Source: Halothiobacillaceae bacterium (GTDB lineage Bacteria; Pseudomonadota; Gammaproteobacteria; Halothiobacillales; Halothiobacillaceae). From it: a DNA stretch of 51,943 nt. The stretch spans positions 1 through 51,943 of the forward strand of contig JAQVHL010000014.1 in the NCBI GenBank assembly GCA_028696185.1, written 5' to 3'. Both the position numbers and the translations under genes were made by a program. The notes beneath the pieces are model-generated. The model was given only the letters and a program-made list of their open reading frames with translations. It searched no databases and was not told where the DNA came from. Below, piece by piece: positions 34,317 through 43,482 of the stretch (positions within the stretch are counted from its first letter, which is position 1; every line of letters starts with the position of its first letter).

Positions 34317-34856
34317 TTAGTTACGAGATGGATAGATTCCTTCCAGAGCAATGGCGAAATTGAGCGCCAGGTATGGGGCGTGATTGTCGAAGGGAATGCC
34401 CTGGCCTGTCACTGAGGTTTGTCCGAGCATGACCGGAGTCCCTTGAGGGGCGTAACCGTTGACCGGTGGAGGCGGACGTCCCTCTGTGCCGACCAGTCCG
34501 GCCGGCAGGCTGTTCTGGCTGGGCTTTGATGCCGTGCCGTCTTCCGCGTAGGCCATACAGGCGTGACTGTGCGGCGGAAGGTTGGTGCTTTGCAGCGTCA
34601 CGCTTTCTGTTCCTGCCTTTTGCCCGAGTGTATACGGCGAGAGTCCGGGGCCTTGCCCCGCGCCTACCGGGATTCTGCCACGCAGGTCGGGCAGTGCGAA
34701 TGTGGTCTGTCCATTGCCGCCATAGGTTGTCCCCAGCAGGGAGTACAAAGCGGTATTTGTGCCGATGGCAAGAGTCTGTCCTTCGCAGAAGGCCCATCCC
34801 CGTGGGGAGAAGTTGATCGGCCAGATCATGATCGTGCCCAGAAAGGGTTCACTCAT
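34317..34856 (-). CDS. Phage tail-collar domain protein (MdpB-like)
   Basis: A 179-residue protein with the tail-collar fold: N-terminal GTIMIWPINFSPRGWAFCEG, then TTFALPDLRGRIPVGAGQG, as in so-called microcystin-dependent and tail-fibre proteins. No signal peptide is visible. No other phage structural gene is in the window, so this is not part of a prophage. It converges on the DUF6916-like and GNAT genes, a neighbour pattern repeated in other bacteria. The function is unknown. Confidence 0.9.
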   Translation of the reverse strand: MSEPFLGTIMIWPINFSPRGWAFCEGQTLAIGTNTALYSLLGTTYGGNGQTTFALPDLRGRIPVGAGQGPGLSPYTLGQKAGTESVTLQSTNLPPHSHACMAYAEDGTASKPSQNSLPAGLVGTEGRPPPPVNGYAPQGTPVMLGQTSVTGQGIPFDNHAPYLALNFAIALEGIYPSRN

Positions 34857-35116
34857 GACAACGTACCTCCATTTTCCGGTTGTGCGGATGCTTCCGCCGC
34901 TTGTCCATGGTGGATAAGCCTAGTAATGGATGGTTTATCTTTCCTGGGGTGTCAAGGTGTTTTTCGTGGTTGGGTGTTTTTTTGGGTTTGTGTAAGCTTT
35001 TGAATATATATAGAAAAATTTGATGGTAGTTTGGGGGGGAGCGTGTTGTCGAGGTGCAGCCTATGTGAAAGAATCCAAAGGCTTGAATGAAAAAATCCTT
35101 GTCTGGGGAGTGAGCC
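34857..35116. other. AT-rich intergenic region between divergent genes
   Basis: About 260 bases with no supported gene, AT-rich compared with the rest of the window, including a T7 run and TATATATAG. It separates the minus-strand collar gene from the plus-strand surface-protein genes. It holds a candidate promoter for the latter. Confidence 0.6.
34982..35010 (+). promoter_or_regulatory. Candidate promoter for the surface-protein genes
   Basis: TTGGGT and TATATA are separated by 17 bases in the AT-rich gap about 107 bases before the start at 35117. Matches are moderate. Confidence 0.35.
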
Positions 35117-35818
35117 ATGGATGCTCGGATATGGAGGTTCAGGATGCGCGATGCCTTGTTCGCTGGCCTTTTGATGGCGGCGTTCGGCCCGGTATGTGCG
35201 GCGGGCATCCAGCTTCCTGCGGGGGCTGGGTTGAATCTGGGCGATGGGCGACTGGCGATGCCGTGTGGCGATCTGCTCATCGAAGGGAGGCTTGCGGCCG
35301 GTAGCGTTGCCGTCCTGGGGGCGCGTGATGTTTCGATAGGCCCCTCCGGGCTGTTGCAGGGGGCAAGCGCACAGTTGCATGTTTCCGGTAACTGGTCGAA
35401 CCAAGGTGTGTTTGACGCGGGGAGCAGCAGCGTGGTCTTTGAGGATGGTTGTCGCCCCGTTTCCACGCTCAGTGGCGATAATCGGTTTTACGATCTCGTT
35501 TTTGTCAGCACCACTGGGAAAACCTTCTTGCTTGAGTCGGGGCGCACCCAGACGGTTGCACATGGTCTGAGCGTAACGGGCATCCCCGGACAGCCTGTCA
35601 TTCTGGACAGCACAGCGGGCGACATACCCCCAGCCTATCTTTCCCTGGAGCCGGGGGCCGGACATACACTCAGCGATTCCATTGTTCGTGCGGGGCATAT
35701 CGTCATGGGTGGTGCTCCGATTCCAACCTTATCTGCGCTGTCCTTTCTGCTGCTGATTCTCGCTGGCTTGTGGGCGGGCGGGCGTGCCCTGGTACGCCGT
35801 AACTTGGCAATGGCCTGA
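35117..35818 (+). CDS. IPTL-CTERM surface protein
   Basis: A 233-residue exported protein. The signal peptide is MDARIWRFRMRDALFAGLLMAAFGPVCAA. The middle contains beta-rich repeats (GDLLIEGRLAAGS, LHVSGNWSNQGVFDAGSSSVVFEDG), similar in style to adhesin-like filaments. The C terminus reads APIPTLSALSFLLLILAGLWAGGRALVRRN, the IPTL motif followed by a hydrophobic helix and basic residues. That is the IPTL-CTERM protein-sorting tail. Such tails are believed to be processed by an exosortase-like system, none of which is in the window. It is 37 bases before the collagen-like gene. Confidence 0.84.
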   Translation: MDARIWRFRMRDALFAGLLMAAFGPVCAAGIQLPAGAGLNLGDGRLAMPCGDLLIEGRLAAGSVAVLGARDVSIGPSGLLQGASAQLHVSGNWSNQGVFDAGSSSVVFEDGCRPVSTLSGDNRFYDLVFVSTTGKTFLLESGRTQTVAHGLSVTGIPGQPVILDSTAGDIPPAYLSLEPGAGHTLSDSIVRAGHIVMGGAPIPTLSALSFLLLILAGLWAGGRALVRRNLAMA

Positions 35819-35855
35819 ATGCATACCTCATTTTTGCTCATGGAGAGCGTCCGAT

Positions 35856-37022
35856 ATGAAAAAGAACAACATGTCTGCGTCCCAGGTCGTTGCGGTCATG
35901 ACGGCAGCGATGTCAGCGAGCGCCTGTCCGGCGTATGCCGCCGATGTGGTGATTTCCCCACCGGCAGGAGGTGGCGTCTCGATCACCGACAGTAGCGGAG
36001 GTAGTGCGCGTTTGCGGGTGGACGACTCGGGAGCGGTGAGCGTGCCGGGACTGCCGTCCGCAGCCCAGCATGGTAGCGTGGTTTGTTATGGCAGTGGCGG
36101 TGTACTGGGTAACTGCGATCCTGGGGCCATTACCGGTCCACAGGGGCCGCAAGGTGTGGCTGGGGCGCAGGGCGCCCAAGGTGTCGCGGGGCCGCAGGGC
36201 ACGGTAGGCGCGCAGGGAGCCACGGGGGCGATGGGGCCTGCAGGTGTGATGGGGCCGCAAGGTGCGGCGGGCCCCCAGGGCGTCTCCGGTACGGTAGGGG
36301 CGCAAGGGGCCCAGGGCAACACAGGGCCGGGTGTGCTTTCCGGGGCGGCGGATCCGGCGGCAGGGGTGGGTAATGATGGTGATTTCTATCTTAATACCGC
36401 GACATCCACGATGTTCGGCCCGAAAAGTGCGGGCAGCTGGGGAACGGGGTTTTCCCTATTGGGTGCTCAGGGGATTCAGGGGCCACAGGGTGCTCAGGGG
36501 GTTCAAGGGGCGCAGGGAAGTGTTGGGGCGCAAGGGACGACCGGTGCCATCGGGCCTGCCGGTCCTCAGGGGGTACAGGGCGCCCAGGGGGCAACCGGAG
36601 CGACCGGAGCACAAGGGCCTCAGGGCGTCCAGGGTAGTGCGGGGAGCTACACCGCAGCGGCAGGTTCAGGGCTTGAAATCAGTGGCAGCTCTATCCAGGT
36701 GCTGAAAACCGGCTGTTCGGCGGGACAGGTATTGCAGTTTGACGGGACGAACTGGAGCTGCGCGACGCCTTCCGGAGGCGGTTTCACCATCCGTTCTGCT
36801 GTGAATGGCGCCCAGGGGTATAGTGTTGACGCGAGCTGCAATCCTGGCGAGAAGGCCATTGGCGGTTCGTGTTATACCTCGGATACCCAAGGCGGTGTTT
36901 ATGGAGAGGCGTTCTTGTGTGGTGCGGCTCTTTGTTCCAGCGGGGCGACCGCGCCTACCGGGTGGCGCTGTGAATACAACAGTTCAAAGACCAACTGGCA
37001 GGCTTTTGTTTTCTGTCAGTAG
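35856..37022 (+). CDS. Secreted collagen-like protein
   Basis: A 388-residue protein with a signal peptide (MKKNNMSASQ... to PAYA). It has two collagen-type blocks of Gly-x-y triplets: 22 from residue 94 and 21 from residue 203, dominated by GAQ, GPQ and GVQ. A linker of about 43 residues (VLSGAADPAAGVGNDGDFYL...) separates them. The collagen blocks carry no charged residues. A C-terminal domain has eight cysteines and ends FVFCQ, so it is probably disulphide-stabilised. GGAGAG precedes the ATG at 35856; the frame from 35784 is not used. A strong terminator follows at 37048. A triple-helical surface filament is inferred; no anchor motif was seen. Confidence 0.9.
   Translation: MKKNNMSASQVVAVMTAAMSASACPAYAADVVISPPAGGGVSITDSSGGSARLRVDDSGAVSVPGLPSAAQHGSVVCYGSGGVLGNCDPGAITGPQGPQGVAGAQGAQGVAGPQGTVGAQGATGAMGPAGVMGPQGAAGPQGVSGTVGAQGAQGNTGPGVLSGAADPAAGVGNDGDFYLNTATSTMFGPKSAGSWGTGFSLLGAQGIQGPQGAQGVQGAQGSVGAQGTTGAIGPAGPQGVQGAQGATGATGAQGPQGVQGSAGSYTAAAGSGLEISGSSIQVLKTGCSAGQVLQFDGTNWSCATPSGGGFTIRSAVNGAQGYSVDASCNPGEKAIGGSCYTSDTQGGVYGEAFLCGAALCSSGATAPTGWRCEYNSSKTNWQAFVFCQ
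36135..36650 (+). repeat. Collagen-like Gly-x-y coding repeat
   Basis: Imperfect 9-base periodicity (GGN xxx CAG) encodes the two triplet blocks at 36135-36332 and 36462-36650. Such repeats can expand or contract by slippage. Confidence 0.8.
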
Positions 37023-37047
37023 GCGCTGAAAATATGGACGATTTTGC

Positions 37048-37076
37048 CGCTCCCTCTTCGGAGGGAGTGTTTTTTT
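37048..37076 (+). terminator. Strong intrinsic terminator after the collagen-like gene
   Basis: A 9-bp stem around CTCCCTC/GAGGGAG closed by a TTCG tetraloop is followed by a run of seven T, 25 bases after the stop codon. Confidence 0.92.
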
Positions 37077-37092
37077 AACGCCTTTTTTTGTG

Positions 37093-38397
37093 ATGCGTCC
37101 CATGCTGTTCAGTCTGTTTACCCCAACACATCGTCCCGATTTTTTGCTGGAAACCTTCGCGTCCTTGTTGCGACAGTCTGAACGGGATTGGGAGTGGGTC
37201 ATCGTGCCCAATGGCGGGGCACAGATTCCTGAGCCGATCATCCGTCATCCGCAGGTTCGTGTGGTCGTGGCGCCGGAGTATGTCGGGCGCATGGGGGTGG
37301 GGGCGCTCAAGCGGTTTGCCTGCGAGCAGTGTCATGGGCGTTATCTGGTCGAGCTGGATCACGATGATCTGCTGGCCTCGAACGCGCTGGCCCGGATACG
37401 ACAGAGCATCGAGGAGACGGCAGCAGGTTTCTTCTATTCGGACTTCGCCAATTTCTACGCCGATGGGCGTTGCCAGGTGTATGACGCGGCCTACGGCTGG
37501 GAGAGTTATCCGGTGGAAGTCGATGGTCGTCCGTACGTTGCCATGCGTGCCTTCGCCACGAATGCAAGCAGTCTGTCTGCCATCTTCTACGCGCCGAACC
37601 ATGTGCGGGTCTGGGCGCGGGAAGCGTACTTCCAGGCGGGCGGGCACGATCCCCTGCTGCCGGTGTGCGACGATTACGATCTGATCTGCCGCACCTATCT
37701 TGCGGGTGTGCGTTTTGAGCACATCCCGGAATGTCTCTACCTGTATCGCATGCAGCCGGAAGGGACGAACACCTTCCTTGCGCGCAATCAGGAGATTCAG
37801 ACCCGGCAGCAGGAGCTGTCCAACCGCTATATCTACGACCTGATTCGGGAGGAGTGCCGGCGCAGCGGATTGCCGATGCTCGATCTGGGGGGCGCACACG
37901 GTTGCCCGGAGGGGTTTGTCAGTGTTGATGTCGAGGGGGCGGCGGTCAACTGTGATATCCGTCGGGGGCTGCCGTTCGAGGAGGGGACGGTCGGTTGCGT
38001 GCGTGCCTATGATTTTTTGGAGCATGTGCCGGGCTGTGGCAGCGTGAGCTGCCGCCATGGCGCGGACGGCGCACCGCGTTGCACGGTAGGCATGATGAAC
38101 GAGATTTACCGTGTGCTTGCGCCGGGGGGCTGGCTGATTACCCGCACGCCCTCGACCGACGGACGTGGTGCGTTCCAGGATCCGACGCATGTCTCGTTCT
38201 GGAATCCGAATTCCTTCTGGTATTACACACGGCGAGCCCAGGCCGCTTATGTGCGTGGCATCGACTGTCGCTTTCAGGCGCCGCGCTTGTGGCAGGCCTA
38301 CCCGAGCCCCTGGCATGAGGAGAACCGGATTCTCTATGTTTTTGCGGATCTGGTGGCCCTGAAAGGGCAGCGTCAGCCGGGTATCTGCGAAATCTGA
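37093..38397 (+). CDS. Glycosyltransferase family 2 fused to a methyltransferase
   Basis: A 434-residue two-domain protein. Residues 1-250 form a GT-A domain (MLFSLFTPTHRPDFL, DHDD at 89-92, GGHDPLLPVCDDYDLICR). Residues about 255-430 form a class I SAM methyltransferase with MLDLGGAHGCPEGFVSVDVEG and AYDFLEHVPG. A GTG at 37090 is directly before the chosen ATG. It lies just past the collagen-like gene's terminator and so probably has its own promoter, which I did not find. Modification of the nearby collagen-like protein or a surface glycan is possible but unproven. Confidence 0.85.
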   Translation: MRPMLFSLFTPTHRPDFLLETFASLLRQSERDWEWVIVPNGGAQIPEPIIRHPQVRVVVAPEYVGRMGVGALKRFACEQCHGRYLVELDHDDLLASNALARIRQSIEETAAGFFYSDFANFYADGRCQVYDAAYGWESYPVEVDGRPYVAMRAFATNASSLSAIFYAPNHVRVWAREAYFQAGGHDPLLPVCDDYDLICRTYLAGVRFEHIPECLYLYRMQPEGTNTFLARNQEIQTRQQELSNRYIYDLIREECRRSGLPMLDLGGAHGCPEGFVSVDVEGAAVNCDIRRGLPFEEGTVGCVRAYDFLEHVPGCGSVSCRHGADGAPRCTVGMMNEIYRVLAPGGWLITRTPSTDGRGAFQDPTHVSFWNPNSFWYYTRRAQAAYVRGIDCRFQAPRLWQAYPSPWHEENRILYVFADLVALKGQRQPGICEI

Positions 38398-38509
38398 AGT
38401 AAGCGCATCGTATTCCTGCCGGGCTCGATGCGCGCGAAGGGTGTCGGGTCCAATTTCAGCGTGCTTTGCGGTAAGGTGGCTTGGGTCAGTCACCGACGGA
38501 AGCGCCCCC

Positions 38510-41215
38510 ATGACGGAAAATCCCCCCGATCATCGCGCCTGGCATGCCTTGCCCGTGGAGGAGGCGCTGTCTGCCTTCGATAGTACGGCGGAGGGGTTGT
38601 CCTCGAAGGAGGCGGGCGAGCGTCTGGAGCGCTTCGGACCAAATCGGCTGACCCCGCCCGCGCGACGCGGGCCCTGGCTGCGTTTTTTGCTGCAATTCCA
38701 CAATGTACTGATCTACGCCCTGCTGGTGGCCGCTTTGGTGACGGGTTTGCTGGGGGAGTGGGTGGATACTGGCGTGATTCTGGGCGTGGTGGTCATCAAC
38801 GCGCTGATCGGCTTCATCCAGGAAGGCAAGGCAGAGCAGGCGCTGGAGGCGATACGCGCCATGCTTTCGCTGCGCGCGATGGTGCTGCGCGACGGTCAGC
38901 GGCGCGAGATCGACGCGCAATCGCTGGTGGTGGGCGACCAGGTCTGGTTACAGTCGGGCGACAAGGTGCCGGCGGATCTGCGGCTCATCCAGGTGCGCAA
39001 CCTGTCGATTCAGGAGGCGGTGCTGACCGGCGAGTCTGTGTCAGTGGAGAAATCCATAACGCCGGTGGCGCAAGAGGCCCCTCTCGGGGACCGGCGATCA
39101 ATGGCCTATTCCGGCACGCTGGTCAGTCAGGGGCAGGGGCTGGGCGTGGTCGTGGCCACCGGGGATGCGACGCAGATCGGGCGGATCAGCACCTTGCTGC
39201 GCGAGGTTGAGACGCTGGAAACCCCCTTGCTGCGCAAGATGGCCACGTTTGCGCGCCTGTTGACCGGGGCAATCATCGCCCTGGCGGCGCTGGTTTTCGC
39301 CTATGGTGTTCTATGGCAGGGGTTTTCCCCGGCGGAGATGTTTTTTTCCGCCGTCGGCCTGGCCGTGGCGGCCATCCCCGAGGGGCTGCCGGCGATCATG
39401 ACCATCACCCTGGCCATCGGCGTACAGCGGATGTCGCGCCGCAATGCGATCATCCGTCGTCTGCCTGCGGTGGAAACCCTGGGTTCGGTGACGGTTATCT
39501 GCTCGGACAAGACCGGCACGCTTACCCGCAACGAAATGAGTGTGCGGCGTATCGTCACCACCGAGTCGGTCTGTGTGGTCGAAGGGGTGGGGTACGGGCC
39601 GGAGGGGGGCTTTTTCATCGGGGGGCAGCCCTTTCAGGCGCGTGAGAACCCCCTGCTGCTGGAAATCGGCCGGGCGGGGCTGCTGTGCAACGAGGCCAGC
39701 CTGATCGAGGATGCGGGCCAATGGCGCGTCGATGGCGACCCGACCGAAGGCGCCTTGCTTGCGCTGGCCCTGCGCATGGGGCTGGACCGGGCCTTCGAGC
39801 AGGCCGAGCGTCCGCGTACCGATGTGATTCCCTTCGAATCCGAGCATCGCTTCATGGCCACCCTGCATCACGATCATGCCGGGCATGGCTTCGTCTACCT
39901 CAAGGGCGCTCCCGAGGCGGTGCTGGCCATCTGTACCCAGGAGCGCTTCGAGGGGGTGGACCGGCCGCTTGCCCCCGGTTTCTGGCATGCGGCAATGGAG
40001 CGGGCGGCTTCCGATGGCTTGCGGGTGCTGGCGGTGGCATTTCGTTCGGCATCACTGCAGATGCGCACGCTGAGCTTTGTCGATGTGGATGAGGGCTACA
40101 CCTTGCTGGGGCTGGTGTGCATGGCCGATCCACCGCGACCGGAGGCCATCGAGGCGGTCGCCCGCTGCCATGCGGCGGGGGTTCGGGTGAAGATGATTAC
40201 CGGCGACCATGCGGTGACGGCCCGCGCGATTGGCGAGCAGCTCGGGCTTGCGACACGCGCGGGTGTGCTGACCGGCAGCGAGGTGGAGGCGCTGGACGAC
40301 GCGCGCCTGCGCGAGGTGGTCCGCGATTGCGAGCTTTTCGCGCGCGCCAGCCCCGAGCACAAGTTGCGACTGGTCGAAGCCTTGCAGGCCAACGGGGCCA
40401 TCGTGGCCATGACGGGCGATGGCGTGAACGACGCGCCGGCCCTGAAGCGCGCGGATGTCGGTGTGGCCATGGGGCAGAAAGGCACCGAAGCGGCAAAGGA
40501 GGCGGCCGAGATGGTGCTGGCGGACGATAATTTTGCCTCCATTACCGATGCAGTCGAAGAGGGGCGCACGGTCTACGACAATCTGCGCAAGTCGATTGCC
40601 TTCATCCTGCCCACCAATATCGGGCAGGCGATGGTGATCGTGGCGGCCATCCTGATGGGGCTGACCCTGCCGATCCTGCCGGCGCAGATTCTGTGGGTGA
40701 ACATGGTCACGGCGGTCACACTGGCGATGGCGCTGGCATTCGAGCCAGCGGAGTCGGATGTCATGCAGCGGCCGCCCCGCGCGCCGGACGAGCCCCTGCT
40801 GTCGCGCTTTCTTCTCTGGCGTACCTTGTTTGTTTCCGTTCTCCTGGTCGTCGGCTCCCTGGGGCTATTCCTGTGGATGTCCGGGCGTGGCGAGGCATTG
40901 GAAGTGGCGCGCACGGCGGCAGTCAATGCGCTGATCGTGGGCGAGATTTTCTATCTGTTCAATTGCCGCTATCTTTTGCGCTCCTCCTTTTCCATCGAGG
41001 GCCTGTCCGGCAATCGCTATGTGTTGGTGGCCATCACATTCATGATCGTGCTGCAGGCCGCCTTCACCTATGCCCCGTTCATGAACCTGTGGTTCCGCAC
41101 GGCGCCCCTGCCGGCGGATGCCTGGGGCGGAATCCTCTTCTTCGGCCTGGCCGTCTATGTGATTCTCGAACTGGAAAAATGGCTGGCGCGCAAGCGCAGG
41201 GCGGGTGCGGGATGA
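38510..41215 (+). CDS. P-type cation-transporting ATPase
   Basis: A 901-residue membrane pump with all core motifs: TGESVSVEK (actuator), DKTGTLT with phosphorylated Asp333, KGAPEAVL (nucleotide binding) and [10 protein letters not shown] (hinge). The fourth-helix block is [11 protein letters not shown], as in P2-type Ca or Na/K pumps. In the sixth helix [16 protein letters not shown] has Ala where SERCA has the Ca-binding Asp800, so the ion cannot be assigned. It is often called PMA1- or Ca-ATPase-like. The open frame begins at 38441, but the ATG at 38510 gives the usual N terminus ([18 protein letters not shown]). Confidence 0.93.
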   Translation: MTENPPDHRAWHALPVEEALSAFDSTAEGLSSKEAGERLERFGPNRLTPPARRGPWLRFLLQFHNVLIYALLVAALVTGLLGEWVDTGVILGVVVINALIGFIQEGKAEQALEAIRAMLSLRAMVLRDGQRREIDAQSLVVGDQVWLQSGDKVPADLRLIQVRNLSIQEAVLTGESVSVEKSITPVAQEAPLGDRRSMAYSGTLVSQGQGLGVVVATGDATQIGRISTLLREVETLETPLLRKMATFARLLTGAIIALAALVFAYGVLWQGFSPAEMFFSAVGLAVAAIPEGLPAIMTITLAIGVQRMSRRNAIIRRLPAVETLGSVTVICSDKTGTLTRNEMSVRRIVTTESVCVVEGVGYGPEGGFFIGGQPFQARENPLLLEIGRAGLLCNEASLIEDAGQWRVDGDPTEGALLALALRMGLDRAFEQAERPRTDVIPFESEHRFMATLHHDHAGHGFVYLKGAPEAVLAICTQERFEGVDRPLAPGFWHAAMERAASDGLRVLAVAFRSASLQMRTLSFVDVDEGYTLLGLVCMADPPRPEAIEAVARCHAAGVRVKMITGDHAVTARAIGEQLGLATRAGVLTGSEVEALDDARLREVVRDCELFARASPEHKLRLVEALQANGAIVAMTGDGVNDAPALKRADVGVAMGQKGTEAAKEAAEMVLADDNFASITDAVEEGRTVYDNLRKSIAFILPTNIGQAMVIVAAILMGLTLPILPAQILWVNMVTAVTLAMALAFEPAESDVMQRPPRAPDEPLLSRFLLWRTLFVSVLLVVGSLGLFLWMSGRGEALEVARTAAVNALIVGEIFYLFNCRYLLRSSFSIEGLSGNRYVLVAITFMIVLQAAFTYAPFMNLWFRTAPLPADAWGGILFFGLAVYVILELEKWLARKRRAGAG

Positions 41216-41261
41216 TAAACTTCCCGCCTTTCAACCAGGGCAAGAAACGGGTGGGGTAGGC

Positions 41262-42008
41262 ATGGCCGGTCATTCCAAATGGGCAAACATCAAGCACCGC
41301 AAGGATCGCCAGGACAAGAAGCGCGGCAAGCTGTGGACCAAGATCATTCGCGAGATCACCATCGCTGCGCGCGAGGGTAAGACCGCCGATCCCTCCGCAC
41401 ACCCGCGCCTGCGTCTTGCGTGGGACAAGGCGCTCGGCGCCAACATGCCCAAGGACACCATGGAACGTGCCGCCAAGCGCGGCGCGGGCGCCATGGAAGG
41501 GGACAACTACGAAGAACTCCGCTATGAAGGCTATGGCCCCGGCGGCGTGGCGGTGCTGGTGGAATGCCAGACCGACAACAAGGTCCGCACCGTTTCCGAA
41601 GTGCGACATGCCTTCTCCAAGTGCGGCGGTAACCTGGGAACCGACGGTTCGGTGGCCTTCCTGTTCAGCAAGATCGGCTCCTTGCTGTTCGAGCCGGGCG
41701 TGTCCGAAGACGCGCTGATGGAGGCCGCGCTGGAAGCCGGCGCGGATGACGTGCTCGTCGAAGAAGACGGCTCCATCGAAGTCATCACCACCCCGGAAAA
41801 CTTCATGGCCGTCAAGGACAGCCTGAGCGCAAGCGGTTTCGTTCCGGTGGAGGCCGAGGTCACGATGCGCGCCTCCACCAGCGCCCCGGTCGAGGGCGAG
41901 ACAGCGGAAAAAATGGTCAAGCTCATCGACATGCTCGAAGACCTCGACGATGTGCAGGAAGTGCATCACAACGCCGAGATTCCCGAGGAGGCGCTGGGCG
42001 GCGCGTGA
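41262..42008 (+). CDS. yebC: YebC/PmpR family translation factor/regulator
   Basis: A 248-residue protein with the signature [18 protein letters not shown] and [21 protein letters not shown]. YebC proteins were described as transcriptional regulators and more recently as helping ribosomes through proline-rich stretches. The ATG at 41262 gives the conserved N terminus; the longer frame from 41205 is rejected. Its stop overlaps the GTG start of ruvC by 4 bases, the normal arrangement. Confidence 0.95.
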   Translation: MAGHSKWANIKHRKDRQDKKRGKLWTKIIREITIAAREGKTADPSAHPRLRLAWDKALGANMPKDTMERAAKRGAGAMEGDNYEELRYEGYGPGGVAVLVECQTDNKVRTVSEVRHAFSKCGGNLGTDGSVAFLFSKIGSLLFEPGVSEDALMEAALEAGADDVLVEEDGSIEVITTPENFMAVKDSLSASGFVPVEAEVTMRASTSAPVEGETAEKMVKLIDMLEDLDDVQEVHHNAEIPEEALGGA

Positions 42009-42583
42009 GCAAGGTGCGCATTCTTGGCATCGACCCCGGCTCGGTCACCACCGGCGTGGCCGTCATCGAACTCCGGGGGCGGGAGCCGGAATGTCTTTAC
42101 CTGGACAGCCTGCGCCTGAACGACGAGAGCGGCTTCACCGGGCGTCTGGGCGATGTGTTCACCCGCGTCTCTTCTCTGGTGGAAAGCTACGTTCCCAACG
42201 AAGTCGCCATCGAACAGGTCTTCATGTTCCGCAGTCCCGAGTCCTCGCTCAAGCTGGCCCAGGCCCGTGGCGCCGCGATAGCCGCCTGCGTTACCCGGGG
42301 CTTGCCCGTGCATGAATACATGCCCGCCGAGGTCAAACAGTCCGTGGTGGGTACGGGGCGCGCGGCCAAGGAACAGGTGCAGCACATGGTGCGCCAGCTT
42401 CTCAAGCTGAGCGCCCCGCCACCGGCCGACGGCGCCGATGCCGCGGCCATCGCCCTCTGCCACGCCTTCCGGCGTAGCGCTTTTTCCGGCGCACGTCAGG
42501 CCCTCGACAAGGAGGCCGACGGGCTGCGCGCCGAGAACCTGCGCCTGCTGGCACAATCCCGTTTCCGGAGACGTAGCCGATGA
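42005..42583 (+). CDS. ruvC: Crossover junction endodeoxyribonuclease RuvC
   Basis: A 192-residue Holliday-junction resolvase. The acidic active site is visible: Asp in GIDPGS, Glu in VAIEQVF, and two Asp in [17 protein letters not shown] starts within the yebC stop, and the ruvA start overlaps its own stop (ATGA). The C-terminal 30 residues form a basic extension beyond the usual end. Confidence 0.95.
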   Translation: MSKVRILGIDPGSVTTGVAVIELRGREPECLYLDSLRLNDESGFTGRLGDVFTRVSSLVESYVPNEVAIEQVFMFRSPESSLKLAQARGAAIAACVTRGLPVHEYMPAEVKQSVVGTGRAAKEQVQHMVRQLLKLSAPPPADGADAAAIALCHAFRRSAFSGARQALDKEADGLRAENLRLLAQSRFRRRSR

Positions 42584-43182
42584 TCGGTCGCCTGCGCGGC
42601 ATTCTCGCCGCCAAATACCCCCCGCAACTGCTGGTGGACGTCAACGGCATCGGCTACGAAGTCGAAGCCCCGATGTCCACCGTCTTCGACCTGCCGGCCA
42701 CTGGAGCGGAAGTCACCCTGCTCATCCATACCGTGGTGCGCGAGGATGCCTTCCTGCTGTATGGCTTCCTGCGCGAGGCGGAGCGCCATTTGTTCCGCGA
42801 CCTGCTCAAGGTCAGTGGCGTGGGCGCCAAACTCGCGCTTGCCATCCTCTCCGGCATGAACGCCCAGGAATTCGCCGACGCCGTGCGCCGCAACGACGTC
42901 TCCACCCTCATCCGCCTGCCGGGCATCGGTCGCAAGACCGCCGAACGCCTCATCATCGAAATGCGTGACCGCCTGGGCGAAGACCTTGAAGGCGCCGCCC
43001 TGCCCGGCGCGCCGGGTGCGGGCGGCGCCGGGCGAGGCGCGATGGACGAGGCCATCACTGCCCTCGAAGCCCTGGGCTACAAACCCGCCGAAGCCGCCCG
43101 CATGGCCCGCGCCGTGCCGGATGCCGCCGGGCTGGAAGCAGGCGAGATCATCCGCGCGGCGTTGAAACAGGCGGTGAAGTGA
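42580..43182 (+). CDS. ruvA: Holliday junction branch-migration protein RuvA
   Basis: A 200-residue protein that holds the junction for RuvB. It has the OB-fold N terminus ([29 protein letters not shown]), tandem helix-hairpin-helix motifs (LLKVSGVGAKLALAIL, LIRLPGIGRKTAERLI) and a C-terminal domain that binds RuvB after a Gly/Ala/Pro linker. In most relatives ruvB follows directly; here a toxin-antitoxin pair and a repeat intervene. Confidence 0.96.
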   Translation: MIGRLRGILAAKYPPQLLVDVNGIGYEVEAPMSTVFDLPATGAEVTLLIHTVVREDAFLLYGFLREAERHLFRDLLKVSGVGAKLALAILSGMNAQEFADAVRRNDVSTLIRLPGIGRKTAERLIIEMRDRLGEDLEGAALPGAPGAGGAGRGAMDEAITALEALGYKPAEAARMARAVPDAAGLEAGEIIRAALKQAVK

Positions 43183-43217
43183 TTTTTTTGAACCTCTCTG
43201 GCGCACAAGCGTCAACG

Positions 43218-43242
43218 TGTCATACTTGTATAGCACTTGACA
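43218..43242. promoter_or_regulatory. Possible operator of the toxin-antitoxin operon
   Basis: An inverted repeat TGTCA...TGACA with 15 bases between lies 15 bases before the antitoxin start. Autoregulation through such sites is usual for this class; the arms are short. Confidence 0.35.
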
Positions 43243-43257
43243 GGCAGGAGCCAGAAT

Positions 43258-43482
43258 ATGCTCGCCATCCGTTTGCCCGCCGAAATTGAAAGCCGTCTTG
43301 ACGCCCTGGCAAAAGCCACCGGTCGCACCAAAACCTACTATGCGCGTGAAGCCATCCTGGAATATCTGGATGACATGGAAGATTTGTATCTGGCTGAGCA
43401 GCGCCTGGCGGATATCCGTGCCGGGCGCAGCCTGACCTTGCCGCTGGACGATGTGATGAAGCAGTATGGCCTGGCGGATTGA
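43258..43482 (+). CDS. RelB-type antitoxin
   Basis: A 74-residue protein with a ribbon-helix-helix N terminus (MLAIRLPAEIESRLDALAKATGRTKTYYAREAILEYL) and a C-terminal part that would wrap the toxin. AGGAG precedes the ATG at 43258; a TTG at 43237 would give a longer product but has no better site. The toxin gene overlaps its end by 17 bases. It probably represses its own promoter with the toxin. Confidence 0.9.
   Translation: MLAIRLPAEIESRLDALAKATGRTKTYYAREAILEYLDDMEDLYLAEQRLADIRAGRSLTLPLDDVMKQYGLAD

Noticed and set aside
34317-34856. Prophage remnant around the tail-collar gene
   Set aside because: No capsid, terminase, integrase or other tail gene is present, and its neighbours are not phage genes.
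36135-36650. CRISPR or tandem satellite in the repeated region
   Set aside because: The repeat is the 9-base codon pattern of a collagen-like protein, with no unique spacers of constant length.
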